From Phialophora verrucosa (Eukaryota > Ascomycota > Eurotiomycetes > Chaetothyriales > Herpotrichiellaceae), in NCBI GenBank assembly GCA_002099365.1, contig MSED01000005.1, positions 248,001 to 312,000 of the forward strand: DNA of 64,000 bases, given 5' to 3'. Within the stretch, counting starts at the first letter, position 1, and each line of letters opens with the position of its first letter. Below the pieces are notes generated by a model, which was not told the origin of the DNA, made no database searches, and saw nothing but the letters and a program-made list of their open reading frames with translations. Position numbers and translations under genes: made by a program. Of this stretch, positions 11,050 through 22,644 are shown in pieces.

Positions 11050-12974
11050 ATGTCAGAGAACGCGTCTACTGCTCCTACCGCTGCGGCGACGCAGGAAACG
11101 AGCCAGCAACAAGGTCAACTCCAGCAACCACTGGCCTCGAATCCCGCGCCGAACGTCAACTCGGCCGGCGAAAATCTGCAGTGCCAGTGGCAAGGATGCG
11201 GCGAGCGCTGCCCCACGGCTGAAGCTCTCTACGTGAGTTCTGGTCACCCGTCACACCGTGTGGACACGTCTAACATTGATGCTCAGGAACATGTCTGCGA
11301 GCGCCACGTTGGTCGCAAGTCGACGAACAACCTCAACCTGACCTGCGCCTGGGGCCAGTGCCGCACCACCACGGTCAAGCGCGACCACATCACCTCTCAC
11401 ATCTGGGTCCATGTGCCGCTCAAGCCTCACAAATGTGAATTCTGCGGCAAGGCCTTCAAGCGTCCCCAGGATCTCAAGAAACATGTCAAGACCCATGCGG
11501 ATGACAGCGTCATCATGCGCTCGCCCAACCTGGAGCCAGGTGGCGGCCAGCGCTCGGTTCAGAATGGCATGGGACAAGGTGGGCATTACAACGCCTCATA
11601 CTATGGTCGCAGTCTGACGGGACAAGTTCCTCAAAACTACTACGCGCCTGCTATGCCCGGTCCCCACGACTATGCCGCGCAACAGCACCCGAATCAGTAT
11701 TATCAACCACATCCTCAGGTTCCGGTGCGTCTTCTTCCACTCACGATCTCGTGAGCATAATTCTGATTTCATCGTAGACAGGAGGACACCCGGGCTACGG
11801 TCCAGTGACCTATTACAGCACCGCTCCGCCCACCGCCAGCTATGACTTCGAGGCGCGCAAGCGTGGCTTCGATGCACTTGATCATTTCTTCGGCCAGGTT
11901 CGACGTCGCGAGGTCGACCCCGTCAACTTCCACAACGTCAGCCGCCGTCTCTTCGAGCTGCAAGGTCTCCAACTGCCTCAGATCATTCCAGCTGCTGTCC
12001 CAACCCCTGCCTACCAGCCTGTCGCGGTGGGTGGCGGCTATGGCCAGGAAGACCCCATTCAAGCTTACAGCCTCCCACCGATGGGCAACGCGAAGACCAG
12101 AGAAGACCTGACCTCGATCGACCAGATCCTCGAGCAGATGCAAGCAACCATCTATGAGCAGGATGCGCATCTCACGGCTGGTGTCGCCCCTACAGGTGCT
12201 GGCTATGTCACATACGCCCGATCCAGCAATAGCCCACCGAGCACTTCTCATCACGGCTCTGCCGCGGCCCACGCCAACGCCGCTTCGTTGCTGCAACACG
12301 GCCACCAAGACAGTATTGCCAGCAACACCGACGCCAGCACTCCTGGACTCACTCCACCCTCGTCCGCCCAGAGCTACACCTCTGGCCAGAGCCCTCTGCC
12401 AGGCCATGCCGCCCCGACTAGCTCTGCCATGTACCCCACCCTGCCGGCCTCTGCGAGTGACATGGCCTACGCCGCAGCCAGCGCTGCTACCCTTAGTGGT
12501 CTCTATGATGAAGATCGTCGTCGCTGGGAGGGAGGCCGTCTTCAACGCGCCGCTCCCGGCAAAGGCAGAGACGAGATGGACACGGCCAGCGATGGCTCTG
12601 TCACGCCTCCTGCGTCTGGCATCATCAGCAAGGAGTCCAAGGGCAAGAAGCGAGATTCTCCTGTCAGTAGCGTTATCGACCCTGCTCTCGACACTGCTGC
12701 TGGTACACCGCGCGAGTCCAAGGACAGCCCCGACCAGACCGAGATGTGGGTCCAGAACATGCGCCTGATCGAATGGATGCGCGAATTCATCAAGAAGAAG
12801 CTGGAGAGCGGCGACTTCGACGGCGCTTCGCCCGTGCCGGCCAAGGAGGGTCCCAAGAATGACGTCGATGAGCAGGATGACACCGAGATGGGGGGCACCG
12901 ATGACCACAAGGCAAAGTCCACGGATGCGGAGCAGCTGTACCCGGTCTTGAGGCATGTCGAGGAGAGCGCTTAG
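11050..12974 (+). CDS. pacC: pH-response transcription factor PacC/RIM101 (three exons)
   Basis: C2H2 zinc-finger regulator that activates alkaline-expressed genes and represses acid-expressed ones after proteolytic processing. Model: exons 11050-11232, 11287-11724, 11778-12974, giving 605 residues, normal for the family. The first intron is 54 nt with no stop, so it reads through in frame. Three fingers lie at about residues 45-68, 81-103 and 111-131; fingers 2 and 3 carry the signature VKRDHITSH and KAFKRPQDLKKHVKTHADD, the latter also acting as nuclear localisation signal. The RKRGFDALDHFFGQVRRR block after the fingers is the conserved post-finger segment. A YPTLPASASDMAY motif matches the region recognised by the signalling protease PalB. 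The C-terminal half is Ser/Ala/Pro-rich and inhibitory. Odd feature: residue 101, between the zinc-binding His99 and His103 of finger 2, is Trp where PacC proteins normally have Arg. Confidence 0.95.
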
Positions 12975-13303
12975 GCGGCGGTTTATCCCTATCGATATGT
13001 CATTGAGGTCCCGGTCCAGTATCGCTACTTCGGCTGAACGGGTGAGTCGAATGTGTGTGTTGTCATGCAAAGTGCCCGGGTGGGGGAGGACCCAGGCAAT
13101 GACTCATCCATCTTCAGTTCAGCTCTTGATATGTGTACGGTTTTCATCTTCTTTCTCATTGGGGCGTTCCAACGGCGTTCGACCGGGCAAAATTCGACGA
13201 TGAACATGACCTGGATTGAAAGTCGGGCGGGAGGGATACCAGGTTCACAACCATTGACGTACATATCTTCAATTACGACGACAGGCGTTTTGCAGATGAA
13301 GAA

Positions 13304-13308
<5 letters not shown>

Positions 13309-13356
<48 letters not shown>

Positions 13357-13368
13357 ACACACACACAC
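13309..13368 (+). repeat. Compound (GA)23(AC)7 microsatellite
   Basis: Twenty-three GA units (13309-13354) followed directly by seven AC units (13355-13368), the longest perfect dinucleotide tract in the window. Confidence 0.95.
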
Positions 13369-13733
13369 GAACGTTGTCGCATGTGTGCCAAGCCATGCCG
13401 TGCGTGCCATGCCAACAGACATGAATAGCTTAGCATAGCATAGCTCAACGTAGCGCACAGCTTCGGCTCGGTAGGGAGAGAATGGCATGACACTTAATTC
13501 CAAGACACTGTAATTCCAAGATTCAAGATTCAGGCATCCTTACGCAAGTGCTCGTCGAAACCAAGTCCCGTTTCTCCCCTTACCACGTTCCTTGTCGACC
13601 TTTAACTCCCGTCCTGACTGGGACAGGGGTGGAGAAATGGAATGCCAATCCCAAAATGTCGCCATACCGATCCGGCGTGGGAGAGGATATTAGTTCTTTT
13701 CTTATCTGACTACGTTCCGCAGCATCCACGCCA

Positions 13734-13846
13734 CGCTGCGCTGCGCTGCGCTTTGCATACGTGAGATACATATTACGAGGTACGTGAATGAGACGGGGCG
13801 TCTGGACCCGTCACAGTAAAGGTCCAGTCCAGTCCAGTCCAGTCCA
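13734..13846 (+). repeat. Two pentanucleotide tandem arrays
   Basis: CGCTG/GCTGC units at 13734-13752 and five perfect GTCCA units at 13822-13846, in the 3' intergenic region of the myotubularin gene. Confidence 0.85.
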
Positions 13847-14213
13847 GACAAAGTCATTGCGGGATCTATGTATTCCGAGACTTGATTCTCTCGAGCGCCA
13901 ATGGCAGAATATCCAAGCTGGAGAAAAACCGCCCCCTGTGCATATATCTGTCCGTCTGTCCGTCTGTCACACAACACGCACGACATGCTTACGCTCAATC
14001 TCGCTATCTCACTTGAGTCATCTTCGGATCGACATGTTAATCATACTCGTACGGGGCGCGGACGGCGCTCGTTGGAACTGCCAAAGCATGCATCATGGCA
14101 ACCATCGAACCTATCCCAACTTTAACCTATCATCAGATGTGTTCTTCTGTCCCCACCCCAGCAGGAACGATCCGCATATGTACAACGTCGCTAATGTCAG
14201 GAAGGGGGAAAAC

Positions 14214-17207
14214 TCATTTCATCAGCAGCTCTAATTGCTCTCGCCTCCTCTCGCGGGCACGCATGCTCAGGCTGCTCTGTGCGGCGGGCATGGCCTTGAC
14301 ATCGCCGATGCCGAGCGGGTCGAGATCGTCTGCCACGCCGAGGGGCTCCGGCTGAGCAGCCGCCGAAGGCTTACTGTCTGACTCGGAAGTGTCTTTGTCC
14401 TTCTCCTGGGGCGTCGTGCGCGCGCGCTGCTCTTGTGTTGTAACCCCAGCTGCACTTTGACCTGCATCGGCGGAAGTGCCTTCAGTTGGTTGTTCTTGAC
14501 CTGCCACGGCAGGGCTCTCTGGCAGCAGCGGCGTACCCTTGTCCTCGGCTCCGTGAGGGACATGATGGATCATGACAGTTGACTGGTCGGAAGTTGAGAG
14601 AATGTTGGCGGTGCCGGCCTGTGAATCATCCTTAATGGCTCGGAGGCGGTCGCTCATTATTCTGTCGGGGCTTGGGTTGTTGGATTGCCTGGAGAGGGCG
14701 CCCTCCTTGCGCGGAATTGCATCCTCGGACTCGAATGGTCTGGGCGAGGAGTCCACGATGGGCGACCGTGAGCGCGAAAGAGGTTGTTGTGGCATCGGCG
14801 ATGCGCTCCTTGAACCGGCTGCAGAACGCGCCTTGTCCATCCGAGGAACGGGCAGCTTGGAACCCTCGGCGGCCTCGTTCTTCGTAGGAGGCGAAGTAGC
14901 CAAGTCAACAGTCGCCTCACTTGTCTCCAGGCCTACGAGCACGGGGGTCCTAGCCCGGGAAACTGGCGCGCTGGCAGAAGACGAGTATCCAGCTTGTGAT
15001 GCAGGGACAGAAGTCCATAATTCAGAGCCTTCAGCCTCGCTTGTGCCATTAATCCGAGCTGCTGCCATAGGTGGAGGCTTCACATTCATTTCTTCGTCGG
15101 TGCGTGCAAATAATTCGTTCCACCATCGGACTTCGTCCGGCCTGGGGAACATAAGCCTTTCCTTGCCCCGTACATTATCATCGATCGCAGGCTCATATTT
15201 GGGGTTGAGGAATTCCTCTTTTCGAGCGAGGAAGTAGTCCCAAACACTCCTCGTGCGCTCGGGCAGGCGTAGCTCTTTGCGTTCTCGCTCGTTGTCGCCC
15301 AGGAATGTGCCATATTGGCAGGAATAGAGGTGATAGAGGAGCCGGCGGAGAAAGCGCTCGGTGAACTCGAAGCGTGTCGGGTGTTGGTACAGGAGCTGAT
15401 ACGTGGCGTCGAGGAACTGGTGGAAAACCGGAGACGTCTCCTTCACTTTGGTGACAAGTTTGTCCTTTTCCTTTTTGTGGGCTCCGGAAACGATTCGCCG
15501 CGCGACCTGGGATTCGGAGTCGTAGTTTGCCGCAGTCGCGGCGTCGGCGTCGGAATCGACGTTGATCGACTCCCGGGAGTCGTTGTTCTTGCTGTTCGAG
15601 AAGAATCCTTTTGCACTCAAGAATGCGTTCTCAAACGTCGCCATTGCTCCACTCTTCTGGTCCTTGTCATCAACGTCGTCATTCCCTCGGCTGATTCGCT
15701 CGTTCTCAATCTGAAACCACTTCTCCGAGCTTAGGAATCCAGATCGGTGCTTGAACATGTGTCCAAAGCTGAGCCAATCCTTCTCCACGAGCACCATAAA
15801 CCCCTCGAGCGTGCGGTAATAGGGGTCCAGACATATTTGGCTGATCGAGGACAGCTGACTCGTCCTGTCCCATCCGTCGCTGCAATGAATGAGTACATGG
15901 CTGTGCTGGAGTCCGACCTGTCGAGCAATCAGGGCCGATCCGTCCAGGATGAGGCCGATATGTTTCAACCAGTTGCTTTTTTGCAGTAACTCCTGATTAG
16001 GCCCCAGCGGAGTCAGGTCGGAATCCCTCAGAGCATCTATCACTTTCTGTAGGCTGTCCCGCATGACATGGATGTTGTCGATGCCCAGGTATGCCTTGGT
16101 AGCGAACTTGTAGTTGCTCATATCCTCCGATCCCATGCCTTGGGTCTGCATTACCAGCGCGTTGATCGTCGGGCGTGCATCGACGATCATGTTCCGTTGT
16201 TGGGCACCGTACACCATCGGTCGTTTGTCATCTGAGCCTTCAGGCGCATCGTCATCGCCACGGAAGCGTGAGATGATGGCATCCTCGACCGCTTCAGCAT
16301 CGGCCTGCGAAACCTGCTCGTCCAAGACCACCGAGCAGTTGGTCTCTTTGCTTGACCCTGACTCTTCGCGCTCGGGCGGCGGAGAGTTGTATGCCGATAG
16401 TGGCCTTTCCGCCCTTGTGGTGTTGAAGATTGCAGCCACTAGCTTCTCATCTTGGATGCTTCTGTTTCCCCGCACACCGACGAGTGGCTGCGACGAACGA
16501 GTAATGGTGCAGTCGTTGACGGGGTGAAGATATGTTAGGACAGGTATCCGTGCTCTGGATCTGTACCGCCCGGCATAGTTCAGGGTGTTGTCGGAGATGC
16601 TCGCCGGAACAGCCAGGACCGCAGGGTAGGTGGGAGAAAACTGGTAATCCTTGTTGATGTTTGAGATCCTCCAGTTTGTCTGCCTCTTCTCGTCGCCCAG
16701 TCCCATCCGTCTCCACTCACGCATAGGGTCATAGAGGGCCCAGCCTTTGCCCTGGACATCCTTCTCGGGTCCAGTCGGGTGGTACGAGAAGGCGTAGAGC
16801 TTTTCAATCCCGCTAAGCTTGCACGTCCACGCTTTCACGCTGTCGTAGACATCCCTTGCTTTCCGGTCGTCGTTGAAATAGAAGCAGTAGAAGTTGAAAT
16901 CGCGGCACCGTAGACGGATGGACGAGGGCTGCCTCGAAGCGGTAGGACTCGGTCGAAAGGTACAGAAGTGGATGATTGGGTAGGTTATCCAAGTCTCGCG
17001 TGGTCGAGCTCGACTTCCGTCGGCGGCAGGAGGAGAGGCATGGACGAAGATGATGTGATGGGGCGTCAAATGTAAAGTGCCGTTGACTTGCGTCCCACGC
17101 CGCGAGAGCGTCACGTCGTCGACCTATAGAGAGAATCGTCAGCGAGACGGGACCCAGGTACGACGCAGCTGTCCAACCTTCGCGATGCGGGTGCGCTCCA
17201 TGGCCAT
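14214..17207 (-). CDS. Myotubularin-family phosphoinositide 3-phosphatase (two exons)
   Basis: Removes the 3-phosphate from PI3P and PI(3,5)P2 on endosomal and vacuolar membranes; orthologue of yeast Ymr1. Model on -: exon 1 17178-17207, exon 2 14214-17123, giving 979 residues. Exon 1 encodes only MAMERTRIAK; the 54-nt intron (GTTGGA to TATAG) links it to VDDVTLSRRG, which starts a PH-GRAM domain (about residues 10-125). The start has A at -3 and G at +4. The catalytic CSDGWDRT motif has Cys424 and Arg430, and the phosphatase core continues to SGFLSSEKWF and the LLYHLYSCQYGTFLGDNERER block. The C-terminal 280 residues are Ser/Pro-rich with a terminal basic coil (RARERRREQLELLMK) and no FYVE domain. 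All catalytic residues are present, so this is an active, not pseudo-, phosphatase. Confidence 0.93.
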
Positions 17208-17962
17208 CCTGGTGCCGGCTTGACTTGGATATGTGGTTTCTGCCGTGTCCGCGGGTCCGAGTGACTCAGGCAACAACGACTACGCCAAAGTTTGCATGTA
17301 GAATGGTCCGATACACCTGTTCTTTCAGCTGGGTCGATCGTGAGCCTAGAGTGCATGAGCAGTTCACCACGACGATCGACGTCAGAGCGAAATGCCACGA
17401 CAAGCCACCCGTATCCGCGCCCTCCTTAGCGTAGCCTCGTCAGCAGTAATTGTACCGCCTGAGGCAAGGCTGAGATAGCATGGCCGAAACGGTCAAAGAA
17501 CCGTGGGCACACAGAACAGAACATCGTGATCGCATAGTTTTATTGATTCGCCGCTACTCAAACAATGCGTGTCTGCTCAGTAGTCACGCGTCGTCTCAGC
17601 ACCCTCGGTCACTCGCGACATGGTGCTGCTCTCTACATGTCGGTTTCGTCCAACACAGATGATTCATGCAACCCTTTCCGTCATGACTAATTGTACAAAC
17701 CACTCAACCCCAAATCCCATGCTCTAGGCTTCATATGTAGAAGCATGAGAGGCGCCCCCCGTTCATGCATGCTGTCCATTACTTTCGTGGCACTGCTGGG
17801 TTCGCAGTTCGCTTTTTCCCAAGATAACGCCTTGCTATGTTCAAAAATAACAAAAGAAACACTTCCAATCATGTCCGTTTCTGTCTCAGGGCTAGACATT
17901 AAATCCAGATGCAAAGTCATGCTTATGTCCGCTCTCTGGCGCGCATGGGTCGCCTGTTCGCT
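17208..17962. other. Intergenic region, myotubularin promoter and phosphatase 3' end
   Basis: About 750 bases without a supported gene. It must contain the promoter of the myotubularin gene and the 3' untranslated region of the MAPK phosphatase gene, both on -. Confidence 0.6.
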
Positions 17963-20425
17963 TTACAAGAAGTCTTCGATGTTTCGAAATATCTCGGGTC
18001 CTTCGCCTTGTTGGTGGGGACTTCTCGGGTCAAACGGTGCTGGTATTTGGTCCCCTGGCGCCGCTAGATGGACCGATGGTCGCACCTGCGGGGGCAGTAA
18101 AACACCTTTTGACGGTTTCTTCCTGAGTTTTTGAGTCACAGCAACGTCTCCGACTGTCGTGATACCGAATGGCGATGCCATAAATTCAGCAGCCCGAGGG
18201 GAAAACAGCGACGGGCTGCTGGGTTCCTCCATGGCTAGATCCATTTTTGGTGAGCTGGTCACGAGTCCCAGTCGAGGCGTCTTTGAAGGATTAGGCAGGG
18301 ACTGAGAGGGCGACGCGTCGAAGCGCTCCCGAAATGGCAGCGGCCGCGGTGATACACTTTGTGGGGGACTCTGCGTGCGAGGCGGACTTCGAGTCTCGGC
18401 CAGTGCCGGTTCAGGAGCCGTCACTGGCTCCGGCGATGATCGTGCAATACCTCCCAAGATCTGGCTGAGCTTGATCGGTGTGGCCACCGTAGTCGGCTCA
18501 TTCCGCGGGAAAAGAGGAACCGGAGGCAGCTCTTTGTTCAGTCTTAAAGGCGGTACGGCCTTCGCAAGGGTTGGAGCGATAAATGCGCTTTGGGAAACCG
18601 GCGCCCGTCCGTCAGCTCCAGTGGGAACTCGCCAGGATGACTGCTTGGCAACGGGCGTATCCAGAACCGGAGAGCTCGACGGTCGTATCTGCCACCAGCT
18701 CTCTTTTGGGCTGTTGCAATGGTCTCCATAGACCTCTTTAACCACCTTTGTCCGGAAATCTGTCAACTGATAGATCAGACTCATATTGGGCCCGACCCAT
18801 TGACTTCGCTGTTTGACCGCCATGTACATCGAGTGGAAATCTGGCTGGTAACCTTTGTACAGACCATAGGCAATCACGAGGGAAGCTGACCGACTGACGC
18901 CCAGCTGACAGTGTATGAGCACCTTTTTGCCCTCTTGAATCCGCTCATCAATTAGTCGACACAGACAGTACAGATCCTCCAGTATTTCCGAATTATGATC
19001 CCAAGGTACATGCAAGTATTCAGGCGGCGTCCTTTGGCTAACGGGGTTCGGGCGAGGGGTTGAAGGTGTAGGCACGTCACCGGGTCGAGGCCACTCCCAG
19101 GCTGACTTGAAGGAGAGTTCCGAGATCGCCGTCTGTGGTTCCGGAATCTCTGGCTTCGACGCTTCCATCTGAAAAGGATTCTTGATTTCCTTGGCCACAT
19201 TAATGACGGTGTCGAACTTGCTTGCCTCTTCCGCTGTGGGTTCGAGATACAAATACACTCCGCTGTCGTAGATCAGCACCGGTCCCTTGGGATAACCCTT
19301 CTCTTGAGTTTCCTGAGACTTCTGCGGTCGATGGATTTCGTCCTCCTCCTTCAGCTCCGGAAGCTGACTATTGGCTGAATTGCCCGAACTACTTGAATCC
19401 GAGCCTTGACTGGAGATAACGGTACCCGAGGCAGGAAGGTGGAGAAACAGACCGCCAGGAGGTTGTTTCTTGGGCGAAGCTAACGAGGCGAGTGCTGGCG
19501 ACGAAGCCATGTGGTGTAATGTGGGCCGGAAACTCGGCGTTGGAGGGACGTCCAATGCCCGATTGAAGGTTAATTGTTGAAATCCAGGTGTCCGGATTGT
19601 CAAATTCGTTGGCTTCTTCCGACCTGTTCTAGGCGCGTCCTTCGAGGGTGACGTGGGTGCAGAGAATGCATGTGATTCGAACCCATGTGAAGTCGCGGGC
19701 CGTGAGAGGACTACGGCGCCCATGTTCAACGATAGGTTCTTGACATTCTTGGGAGCGTCAGAGATCAACCCGGGCCTCGACGGCTCTTCTCTGGGAGGCG
19801 GTAAGCTCTGCGGGGGAGGATTCCGCGGTGGTTCTATTGATTGTTTGATCATTATGTTCCGGAACGGAGAGACTGGAGCATTCGACGAGGCGGACTCGGG
19901 GGACGATCCTGGGGAGGAGTCTGTTATGACGGGAGAGTCAAAGGTGGAGTTGGTGTTTGTGGGTGAGGAGTCTGTTGAAGTCGAGGTGATAGAAGTGACG
20001 CTGTCGCGATGATGCAAAGAAAGAGCAGAGCGGTGGATGGTAGCCTCGGAAGGAGGGTTTGCGTCAGTCACCAGGATCTGGGTGTCGCTGTCTGGTATCG
20101 AGCCGGGGGCAGCAGCTAGTTCTTCCATATCCTTCAGAAGGCTTGAATCGGGTTTACCAACGACCGACATGAAGGACGGAAACCGGGTTGACATGACCGA
20201 GCCGATCTCGACGTGGGGCATATTCGAGTACTTGGTCGGATAGAGAGGAGGTCGCCGCTTGATGACAGGAGCGGTGAATTGGGAGGATTCAGGGCAGGCT
20301 ACTGACGAGGCTGACGGTGTCGAAGCATGGCGCACGCAGCGGCGGATTGTGCTCGTGATATCTTGGTAATCGTTGGCCAGATCAAATGATCTCTTGCGCT
20401 GGTGGCGGTCAGTGAGGCAGTCCAT
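17963..20425 (-). CDS. Dual-specificity MAP kinase phosphatase (MSG5-like)
   Basis: Dephosphorylates Thr and Tyr in the activation loop of MAP kinases; resembles yeast Msg5. The 820-residue model is a single exon from ATG 20425. A long Ser/Pro-rich N-terminus (about 370 residues) precedes the DSP domain, which begins at GPVLIYDSGVYLYL and contains the HCQLGVSRS signature with catalytic Cys506 and Arg512; the general-acid Asp is probably in the upstream VPWDHNSEI segment. A C-terminal tail of about 220 residues is Pro-rich. The start is uncertain: the same frame stays open upstream to a TGA near 20567 and reads plausibly (for example HHLPSDLNFADAVVQWFSH), but no in-frame ATG exists there. A distant 5' exon or a non-AUG start is possible. 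Confidence 0.88.
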   Translation of the reverse strand: MDCLTDRHQRKRSFDLANDYQDITSTIRRCVRHASTPSASSVACPESSQFTAPVIKRRPPLYPTKYSNMPHVEIGSVMSTRFPSFMSVVGKPDSSLLKDMEELAAAPGSIPDSDTQILVTDANPPSEATIHRSALSLHHRDSVTSITSTSTDSSPTNTNSTFDSPVITDSSPGSSPESASSNAPVSPFRNIMIKQSIEPPRNPPPQSLPPPREEPSRPGLISDAPKNVKNLSLNMGAVVLSRPATSHGFESHAFSAPTSPSKDAPRTGRKKPTNLTIRTPGFQQLTFNRALDVPPTPSFRPTLHHMASSPALASLASPKKQPPGGLFLHLPASGTVISSQGSDSSSSGNSANSQLPELKEEDEIHRPQKSQETQEKGYPKGPVLIYDSGVYLYLEPTAEEASKFDTVINVAKEIKNPFQMEASKPEIPEPQTAISELSFKSAWEWPRPGDVPTPSTPRPNPVSQRTPPEYLHVPWDHNSEILEDLYCLCRLIDERIQEGKKVLIHCQLGVSRSASLVIAYGLYKGYQPDFHSMYMAVKQRSQWVGPNMSLIYQLTDFRTKVVKEVYGDHCNSPKESWWQIRPSSSPVLDTPVAKQSSWRVPTGADGRAPVSQSAFIAPTLAKAVPPLRLNKELPPVPLFPRNEPTTVATPIKLSQILGGIARSSPEPVTAPEPALAETRSPPRTQSPPQSVSPRPLPFRERFDASPSQSLPNPSKTPRLGLVTSSPKMDLAMEEPSSPSLFSPRAAEFMASPFGITTVGDVAVTQKLRKKPSKGVLLPPQVRPSVHLAAPGDQIPAPFDPRSPHQQGEGPEIFRNIEDFL

Positions 20426-22644
20426 TGAGTCTCTCAGCGCAATGGTGGGCAGTGGTGGCAGAGGACAGTGGGAGAACCATTGCACCACCGCATCGGCGAA
20501 GTTAAGGTCAGAGGGGAGGTGGTGGAACTGACGTACAATGGAGACGTGGTCAAAGTTGAGGTCTCAAAACAAATAGTCCCAGTTGGAGAGTAGCGCAAAC
20601 AACAGATCAAAGAGAAAGAGTGTAGCAGCTGCCTTGTCCCTGTTGCGAGTGTTTGCTTCCCAGGAGTTTCAGATTCAGCGCGTCTCCAGTTTATCCAACG
20701 TGTTGCGGCTGTGCCTCAACCCCGACTCCACCGAGTCACAGAAGTGAGTAATACGGATTTGGGACTGTGGGATCAGACTACCTCGCCGCGAAACGGGCGG
20801 TGGTGTATGCGCACGAGAGGACGAGTGCCGACTATCGAAATGCGACCGGGTGGTCTATAAAATCGAGGTCGCAGAGATGGAGGGGAGTGCGAGGAGTGAG
20901 TTGTCGGCGGCCGCGGCTTCGTGCAAATCACAGCAGGTCGTGAGATCGCTGGCGGCAACGCAAAGAGTGGATTTGGACCTTGCGACAAGGACGGGGTCGT
21001 TCGAGGAGAGGGACAAGAGGGTAGGGGACTCGGTGGGCCGCTACCTCGACTCAACCGACTGGCAAATGGCCATGCAGGAAACACGCGGATGGCGCAATGA
21101 AGCCAGACCGACCAACTGGTGGAGATGCGCCGGTGCTTGAAAGACGCGGGCTTGTCTGTGGGCTTTTTCTACGAGCCAAAGTCAAATGCTGGAACTGAGG
21201 AGGATGTGAGGGTGTTGACTGCCAGTCAGCGCTTCTCTGCACCAGGGCTGCCGCACTCCCTCGGCGCTTGGACAAGATTCCAGGTCTGCTGCAACAGGCG
21301 AATCACCAGGACCGTCCGGGTCAGGGCAGTGGCAGTACCAGCGAGCGATTGGATCGTCCTTGATTTGAGCCACAGGCCTGAAACGCATGCAGCCCCCGTG
21401 TGAACTTATTTTAGAAACAAATTTGCCGCCTGGAGCTCACGGTGCCGGATGCGGGCGAAGGGCATAATTAGGCACGCCTTGGGTCTTGAGCCTCGACTCT
21501 CGACAGAAATAATATCGTGCATGGCCAGACGAGGAGCTATTGTTGCTTCAGATGTCAATAGTTCACTGTGTTGCTGGTATATTACTTCCATAGTCTCGAA
21601 CAATCCCGAGCAGGTGGCATCGTGCATGTCGCCCTCAATAGAACAAAGGAACCAGCGCATGAGACCTGCAAGATTGCCATGGCGTTTCAGATTGCTACCC
21701 CCCAAGCAGCCAGCGCGCCACGCCGTCAAGGCTGACTGTGGCAGGCTGCAGAAGTGTCGTCCAAATATGGCATGCCGTTACAACCTGCTCATTTGCAGCA
21801 CGGAGTACCTGAGAATAACTACGGGCACTGGACGCTTTTCTGCCTCCTCAGCTTGCTGTTGTCGCATCGTCCTGGGAGAGGTACATACGAGAAGTGTTCC
21901 GAATATATTGCCCATGAGGTAATCTTTTCGGCGTCTTTCCACCATCAGGCGAGTGGTCTCACATGGGCACCGCCGTAGGTGGCCGGTGATCGGCCCGGCT
22001 ACTACGTATTGCGACAGCATATATAGCCCCAGCGCTTCGTGTTCGGTTACCGACGAAGAAAACAACGAAAGCAACGTGGCCGCAAGTCTCTCGCATGGAG
22101 CGCGGCTCCCCAGCAAGTGCTGAAAACGGGGCATGCCGAAGCGAAATCAACAAAAGGGCCTGAATTGCTAGTGGCATTGCTGCTTTGTCTTGAAGAAATC
22201 GATGTTCGAACTTCAACGCTCGTTCCACGCGAGCTCAATCGAAGAATTGTCCTTGTGGGTGAGTGAGTGTCTCTGCTATACGGAGTACAGTCCGTGGTAT
22301 CTTCCCTTCGCTCCCGCGTATCCCAAATACCTATGTTCGAAGAATTCGACGTCCAATCGCCGATATCGTGTGATGCCATTTTCCCTTTTGTCTTTCTCTA
22401 GAACGCCGTGAATCTTTGAGCCATCATCGTTCATTCTTGTTCTTCATTCTCCCAGACGCCGCTGGGTATCATGCTTGGTCATTGCCATCCAAATTCCATC
22501 GCCATATCCATGCTTGAACACGAAGTGGTAGGTTGCTCTGAAGAAATCGTCTATTAAACGGCACATGAAGAAAGTGAGGAGAGTATCGTCCAAGCCGTGA
22601 CGCCAGTTTTTTTCCATTTTCAGTTGCCCCGGTCTCCTCCCGCT
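20426..22644. other. Intergenic region upstream of MAPK phosphatase
   Basis: About 2.2 kb without a supported gene. On -, the 580 bases between 20493 and 21072 contain no ATG, consistent with a long leader for the phosphatase gene. Frames at 21449-21922 and 21119-21403 have no family resemblance. A TACGGAGTAC motif occurs at 22279-22288. Confidence 0.55.

Larger units (their letters stand above)
12975..14213. other. Intergenic region between convergent pacC and myotubularin genes
   Basis: About 1.2 kb holding both 3' untranslated regions and several simple repeats. The frames reading Ser-Leu or Arg-Glu repeats across 13290-13370 are translations of a microsatellite, not genes. Confidence 0.7.

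Noticed and set aside
11769..13070. 433-codon ORF antisense to pacC
   Set aside because: A mirror of the pacC coding strand's codon bias; the + strand encodes a clear PacC.
13269..13503. Serine-Leu and Arg-Glu repeat ORFs on both strands
   Set aside because: They are translations of the (GA)n(AC)n microsatellite.
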